A DNA stretch of 64,000 nt from Pseudomonas sp. UBA2684 (GTDB lineage: Bacteria; Pseudomonadota; Gammaproteobacteria; Pseudomonadales; Pseudomonadaceae), in the NCBI GenBank assembly GCA_002354655.1, contig DELY01000041.1, positions 39,762 through 103,761 on the forward strand, given 5' to 3'. The translations under genes and the position numbers were made by a program. The notes under the pieces were generated by a model that ran no database searches, was not told the DNA's origin, and worked only from the letters and a program-made list of their open reading frames with translations. The number at the start of each line of letters is the position of its first letter. The first letter of the stretch is position 1. Below, in pieces: positions 63,987 through 64,000 of this stretch.

Positions 63987-64000
63987 GGCTCTGTACCCGT
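63987..64000. mobile_element. possible end of a second related insertion sequence, cut by window edge
   Basis: GGCTCTGTACCCGT right after the duplication resembles the element terminus GGCTCTGTCCCAA. It may be the start of a second IS of the same family inserted at the same T-rich site. Only 14 bases are visible. Confidence 0.35.

Overview
The window is chromosomal DNA of a Pseudomonas-type gammaproteobacterium. The evidence is high GC with Pseudomonas codon use and several Pseudomonas-specific loci: oprH-phoP-phoQ, fadD1/fadD2 beside a phaJ-type hydratase, a CcoM-like peptide behind an Anr box, a full hut cluster, apeB, pcpS and napEDABC. Intergenic repeats are also of Pseudomonas type (REP units and small inverted-repeat elements). 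The species cannot be fixed from the sequence. A periplasmic nitrate reductase argues against a P. putida-like strain.

Layout. 0-5 kb: an AlkB-type repair dioxygenase with a coupled 53-aa protein, the CcoM-like peptide behind two FNR/Anr boxes, and a TetR-HlyD-ATPase-permease export operon with a 34-bp palindrome in front. 5-11 kb: DUF1993 gene, then lipid genes (phaJ-like hydratase, alpha/beta hydrolase, two tandem acyl-CoA ligases). 11-23 kb: chemoreceptor, hrpA, DUF3087 gene, a charged secreted protein with a duplicated Cys module, diguanylate cyclase, solute-binding protein, a ClpP-like secreted protein, a glutathione S-transferase broken by one amber codon, HIT protein and a lipoprotein. 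23-29 kb: an XPD/DinG-like helicase overlapping a FAN1-like VRR-NUC nuclease, hemolysin III-like protein, and a deaminase that closely resembles yeast cytosine deaminase. 29-38 kb: the hut cluster. hutI, hutG, a 25-codon ORF, a YjiH-like membrane protein, hutU, hutH and hutC run on the minus strand; hutD diverges; each promoter has a TGTATATACA palindrome. 38-45.5 kb: a 282-bp MITE-like element, then an ABC importer operon carrying its own phosphodiesterase-like and HAD hydrolases, and a GntR/UTRA regulator. 45.5-53.5 kb: apeB, pcpS, a candidate small RNA, a DUF900 hydrolase and napEDABC behind an Anr/Dnr box. 53.5-57.6 kb: MFS transporter and oprH-phoP-phoQ with four phased PhoP half-sites. 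57.6-64 kb: repeat-rich DNA, an orphan AT-richer gene, an AraC regulator, dctA behind a sigma-54 promoter, and an intact IS1595-type element inserted in the T-run of the dctA terminator.

Functional themes are low-oxygen respiration (CcoM-like peptide, Nap), nutrient scavenging (histidine, C4-dicarboxylates, fatty acids, probable organophosphorus compounds), Mg2+/cationic-peptide response (PhoPQ-OprH) and DNA/RNA repair. No prophage, CRISPR array, tRNA or rRNA was seen. The least explained items are the 138-bp element separating oprH from phoP, the importer operon with built-in hydrolases, the candidate small RNA at 47.95-48.05 kb, and the orphan gene at 58.8-60.0 kb with an Rx4H motif.
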